Shown piece after piece: positions 4,304 through 7,086 of a stretch of 7,086 nucleotides of DNA (position 1 is its first letter; each line of letters opens with the position of its first letter). Position numbers and translations under genes: made by a program. A model generated the notes under the pieces. That model was not told the origin of the DNA and did not search any database. It was given only the letters and a program-made list of their open reading frames with translations. The stretch covers positions 1 through 7,086 of the forward strand of contig JAUWHT010000137.1 of assembly GCA_030605745.1 (NCBI GenBank). The letters are read 5' to 3'. This stretch comes from Pirellulales bacterium. Lineage in GTDB: Bacteria > Planctomycetota > Planctomycetia > Pirellulales > Thermoguttaceae.

Positions 4304-5671
4304 ATGGATTCTATCCCGAAATGTCGACGCCGGCAAGGTTGCTCCCCCCGGCTTGACCGGACAACCTTCACGACCTCGCGCTTGCTTGAGTTTTGCTCCG
4401 AGAAGGAACTCGTCAACCAGACGGGCCACGGCAGCTACACCTGGCCGCTGGTCATCCTCAAGGAACTGCTGGACAACGCACTCGACGCCTGCGAGGAGGC
4501 CGACGTCGCCCCCATCATCGAAGTGAAGGTGGACGGCGACAGTATCACCGTGGCTGACAACGGCCCGGGCATCCCCGCCAAGACCATCGACGGTATCTTG
4601 GACTATTCCGTCCGAGTTTCCAGCCGCGAGGCGTATGTCGCCCCGGATCGGGGTGCCCAGGGCAACGCCTTGAAGACACTGATCGCCATGCCGTTCGTCT
4701 TGAGCGAAGAGGACGCGATAGGGCGGGTGGACATCACCACCGGCGGCCAGCGGCACGAGATCGTCTTCTGTGTCGATCCCATCCGGCAGGAGCCGAAGAT
4801 CGAGCGGACCGTCCGATCCGCCCGAAATGTAAAAAACGGGACTATTTTCACGGTCCACTGGCCCAATATCGCTAGCGATATTGTGTCCGACAACGAGGGC
4901 GAGTTTTTACAATTGGCCTCCGACTTCACCTTCCTCAACCCCCACCTAAGCCTCACCGTGGACTGGTTCGGGCAGAAAACCACGGTCAAGGCGACAGTCC
5001 CGAACTGGCAAAAATGGAAGCCCCACCTGCCAACCTGCGCCCACTGGTACACGGCCGAGGACTTCGAGCGTCTGCTGGCTGCGTACATCGGCCACGATCG
5101 GGACCGGGGTGTTGACCGGCATGTACGGGATGTGGTCAGGGAGTTCCGGGGCCTAGCCGGCAGCGCCAAGCAGAAGGCCGTGTTGGACTCCACCGGGATG
5201 GCGCGGGCGAGCCTGTCATCACTGGCCAATGGTGACGGCATGGAGCACGCGACCGTCGCCGGTCTGCTGGCAGCCATGAAGGATAACAGCCAGCAGGTCA
5301 AGCCGGCGGCGCTGGGCGTCATCGGCAAGGATCATCTTCGGCAGCGATTCATGGAAGCCGGGTGTGACGAGAAGACGTTCCGCTACAAGAAGATGACGGA
5401 CTTGGACGAAGGTGTGCCCGTTGTCATCGAGACAGCCTTCGCCCTTTTCGCAGGCGATACGGAAAGCCGCCGGATAATCACCGGGGTCAACTGGTCGGGC
5501 GCTATCGACAACCCGTTCCGCAGTCTGGGGCAGAGCTACCACGACGGCCTGAGCGCCCTTCTCGAAAAGCAGGCGGCCGGATACCAGGAGCCGGTCATGC
5601 TGCTGGTACATTGTGCGTGTGCCCGCGTGCGGTACACAGACCGCGGCAAGACTAACATCGAAATCAGCTAG
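4304..5671 (+). CDS. GHKL ATPase with Topo VI-B-like layout (type IIB topoisomerase-like B subunit)
   Basis: A 455-aa protein from ATG 4304; a TTG at 4271 would lie in the hairpin, and recognisable family sequence starts only near residue 17 (RLDRTTFTTSRLLEF). GHKL ATP-binding motifs are intact: N-box KELLDNALDA with Glu54 and Asn58, G1 DNGPGI (85-90), a glycine-rich lid RGAQGNALK (116-124) and a GT motif NGT (178-180). Residues about 280-330 (FRGLAGSAKQKAVLD, then STGMARASLSSL) lie where Topo VI-B has its H2TH domain. Residues 372-455 resemble the transducer: VIETAF, RRIITGVNWSGAIDNPFRSLG, then PVMLLVHCACARVRYTDRGK. Topo VI-B proteins use ATP-driven dimerisation to open DNA cut by subunit A. 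The C-terminal extension of archaeal Topo VI-B is absent. The partner gene starts 10 bases after the stop. I recall this family as unnamed 'ATP-binding protein' in planctomycetes and proteobacteria. Confidence 0.87.
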   Translation: MDSIPKCRRRQGCSPRLDRTTFTTSRLLEFCSEKELVNQTGHGSYTWPLVILKELLDNALDACEEADVAPIIEVKVDGDSITVADNGPGIPAKTIDGILDYSVRVSSREAYVAPDRGAQGNALKTLIAMPFVLSEEDAIGRVDITTGGQRHEIVFCVDPIRQEPKIERTVRSARNVKNGTIFTVHWPNIASDIVSDNEGEFLQLASDFTFLNPHLSLTVDWFGQKTTVKATVPNWQKWKPHLPTCAHWYTAEDFERLLAAYIGHDRDRGVDRHVRDVVREFRGLAGSAKQKAVLDSTGMARASLSSLANGDGMEHATVAGLLAAMKDNSQQVKPAALGVIGKDHLRQRFMEAGCDEKTFRYKKMTDLDEGVPVVIETAFALFAGDTESRRIITGVNWSGAIDNPFRSLGQSYHDGLSALLEKQAAGYQEPVMLLVHCACARVRYTDRGKTNIEIS

Positions 5672-5681
5672 GGGTGGACCA

Positions 5682-6983
5682 ATGAGAGGCGAAATGCTGA
5701 CGAAAGCCGTCGAGTCGGTTACTGATACTTGGCGCAAGCAGCGCAAGCGGGAAGATAGGGGCCGCCCCGAGGTCAAGGCCCGGCGGCGCAATGCCATGTG
5801 CTGCTGCGAGTACGAATACTCGACTCGCGTGACGATCAAAGAGGTTGCGTATGAGTGTATGGAAGAGGCGTACATGAAGGCCAGCGCCGGCGGCACGTTG
5901 CCAGCCCACGCCCGTCAAGTCATGTATGCAGCACGGCCCATCATCCTGGCGAAAGCACACGACCGACACGGCGAACCATACGAATTGAGGGACGTTTACT
6001 TCACCCAAGTCCTGTTGCCGGACTACATGAGCGAGCAGGGGTGCGATTGGGACGTGGTGTTCGATGCCCGTGGACATTTTGCCGAACCGCACACCAAGAA
6101 AACGGTGCCTCTCGGCACGCTAGACGTGCGAAGATACCTACGTGACACTACCAACGGCGGTGGCAGCGACGTTTCCTACGAGCAGGTCGGCGACGAATAC
6201 CCGACCTGCGGACCCGCCAACAGATTCGGGGCGGTGCTCTTCATCGAGAAGGAAGGATTCCTGCCATTGCTCGATGCCGTCGCCCTGGCGAAGCGATATG
6301 ACATCGCCATTATGTCCACCAAGGGAATGAGCGTCACCGCCGCGCGCACGCTTGTGGAGAACGTGTGCGGCGACCATGGTATCCCGTTGCTATTGCTTCG
6401 GGACTTTGACAAGGCCGGGTTCGCAATCGCCGCCTCATTCCAGAAGGACACGCGGCGGTATCAATTCGCACAACCTTTCAAGGTGGTTGACCTCGGCCTT
6501 CACCTGGATGACGTTGAATCCTGGGGGCTGGTTTCGGAAGAGCAGTATTACAACTCAGACCCACGCGGCAACTTGGAGGAGAACGGCGCAACGCCCGATG
6601 AAATCGCCTATCTGTACGAGGGTGGCGACGGCAAGCAGCACCACGGCCGGCGGGTCGAACTCAACGCCTTCGCCAGCGACGACTTCATCAAGTGGATTGA
6701 GAGCAAGTTGGACGAGCACGGCGTCAAGAAGATCGTGCCTGATGATGACATACTCAAGGGCGCTTATGCCCGGGCCGTCAAGGTCGCCGTGGTCAACAAC
6801 GCCATTCAAGCCGCCTTGGACGGTGCCGAAGATGCCGCCGAAAAGCATCCGATGCCCAAGACCCTCACGCGCATGATCCGCAAGCGGTTGAAGGAGACTT
6901 CGGAGGTGCCGTGGGACAAGGTAGTCGCCGAAATGGCAGAATCAGAAATTGCGGTAGTGCCTCATGATGTTGGCAAGAAATAG
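5682..6983 (+). CDS. Topo VI-A/Spo11-like protein with TOPRIM domain
   Basis: A 433-aa protein from ATG 5682, ten bases after the GHKL gene, with GGGG-T-GG purines just before it; upstream extension would overlap that gene. Residues 1-50 are basic with a Cys cluster (MCCCEYEYS, 39-47). Residues 51-150 correspond to the winged-helix (5Y-CAP) domain. LPAHARQVMYAARP (73-86) holds Tyr82, which aligns with the DNA-cutting Tyr of Topo VI-A/Spo11. Then come DYMSEQGCDWDVVFDARGHF and PHTKKTVPLGTLDVRRYL. The TOPRIM domain follows: LFIEKEGF with Glu189, STKGMSVTAARTL (212-224), and LLLRDFDKAGF with Asp241 and Asp243, the Mg-binding acidic residues. A conserved tail has RRVELNAFASDDFIKWIE and VKKIVPDDD. 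With its partner it should form a type IIB topoisomerase-like enzyme that makes or passes double-strand breaks. Activity is predicted, not shown. Confidence 0.87.
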   Translation: MRGEMLTKAVESVTDTWRKQRKREDRGRPEVKARRRNAMCCCEYEYSTRVTIKEVAYECMEEAYMKASAGGTLPAHARQVMYAARPIILAKAHDRHGEPYELRDVYFTQVLLPDYMSEQGCDWDVVFDARGHFAEPHTKKTVPLGTLDVRRYLRDTTNGGGSDVSYEQVGDEYPTCGPANRFGAVLFIEKEGFLPLLDAVALAKRYDIAIMSTKGMSVTAARTLVENVCGDHGIPLLLLRDFDKAGFAIAASFQKDTRRYQFAQPFKVVDLGLHLDDVESWGLVSEEQYYNSDPRGNLEENGATPDEIAYLYEGGDGKQHHGRRVELNAFASDDFIKWIESKLDEHGVKKIVPDDDILKGAYARAVKVAVVNNAIQAALDGAEDAAEKHPMPKTLTRMIRKRLKETSEVPWDKVVAEMAESEIAVVPHDVGKK

Positions 6984-6998
6984 CGGGGTTGTTATGCT
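6970..6998 (+). promoter_or_regulatory. candidate sigma-70 promoter at the end of the Topo VI-A-like gene
   Basis: TTGGCA (6970-6975) and TATGCT (6993-6998) are separated by 17 bases and match the -35 and -10 consensus at 5/6 and 4/6. They sit at and just after the stop of the Topo VI-A-like gene and could drive the gene at 7053 with a leader of about 45 bases. GCCTCC (7002-7007) could pair with GGAGGC (7042-7047), which overlaps that gene's ribosome binding site. One match of this quality is expected by chance quite often. Confidence 0.35.
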
Positions 6999-7052
6999 AT
7001 TGCCTCCCCTGTTGCGCCTAAATGTGCTAGCAGCAGTGCGAGGAGGCTGGCG

Positions 7053-7086
7053 ATGGCAAGGAAAGATCGGAGCAACCAGCCCAATG
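7053..7086 (+). CDS. start of an unidentified gene (3' end outside window)
   Basis: ATG 7053 is preceded by an excellent ribosome binding site, AGGAGG at 7041-7046, six bases upstream. The visible start reads MARKDRSNQPN, basic and hydrophilic, too short for any family call. It lies 69 bases after the Topo VI-A-like stop on the same strand. It may therefore be a third member of that module or the first gene of the next unit; the intervening promoter-like sequence leans slightly toward the latter. Confidence 0.55.
   Translation, partial: MARKDRSNQPN

Noticed and set aside
3350..4858. A 502-codon open frame on the - strand
   Set aside because: It spans the antisense of four + strand genes with recognisable families and ribosome binding sites, and its translation is low-complexity with no family motif. 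Long antisense frames are common in GC-rich DNA.
5613..5681. A longer N-terminus for the Topo VI-A-like protein
   Set aside because: It would overlap the conserved C-terminal transducer-like end of the B subunit in another frame, and no ribosome binding site supports it.
1..7086. tRNA or attachment-site remnants
   Set aside because: Reading through the intergenic parts I found no cloverleaf-like sequence, no TTCGANNCC-type T-arm in a gap, and no long direct repeat at the edges. A tRNA search and the flanks would be needed to be certain.

Overview
The window is GC-rich bacterial DNA (by eye about 60% GC) and carries no rRNA or tRNA gene that I can see. Nearly every gene is on the + strand. 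Several protein families here are ones I associate from memory with prophage-like elements of Planctomycetes, especially Gemmata-type genomes: the Gly-Pro tail of a P4-type primase, a zinc-ribbon protein, a P27 terminase small subunit, a W-rich terminase neighbour, and a Topo VI-like gene pair. I therefore favour an integrated phage-like element in a planctomycete. This rests on pattern memory, not on a database search. Layout: (1) 2-193 is the last 63 codons of a P4-type phage/plasmid primase-helicase. It runs into a 41-bp imperfect inverted repeat (153-193 / 254-294) built from 9-bp tandem units, with an A-rich loop that itself holds a 7-bp tandem repeat; this looks like iterons next to a replication gene. 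(2) 246-1111 holds a zinc-ribbon protein, a small protein with a tail-fibre-like GSLFLRT motif, and two doubtful small ORFs. (3) 1115-3732 is a tightly packed packaging/head block: a P27-type terminase small subunit, a W-rich protein, a coiled-coil protein, and a 451-aa protein that joins a prohead-protease-like domain to an HEYGH zinc metallopeptidase resembling the anthrax lethal factor catalytic domain. No large terminase, portal or capsid gene is visible. (4) 3733-4303 is a short region with a GC hairpin, a 69-aa hypothetical protein, an internally deleted DUF4406-type protein and a second hairpin. (5) 4304-6983 is a two-gene module, 10 bp apart, encoding a GHKL ATPase with a Topo VI-B-like layout and a Topo VI-A/Spo11-like protein with a candidate catalytic Tyr and a TOPRIM domain. 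(6) A candidate promoter and a strong ribosome binding site then lead into a new gene cut off by the window end. How the parts may work together: regions 1-3 look like replication and DNA packaging/head assembly of a phage-like element. The Topo VI-like pair is the standout. It has different lysine codon preference, sits behind a hairpin, and follows a decayed gene, so it looks like a separate cargo module. It could act in DNA topology, element replication or segregation, or defence; the sequence does not decide between these.
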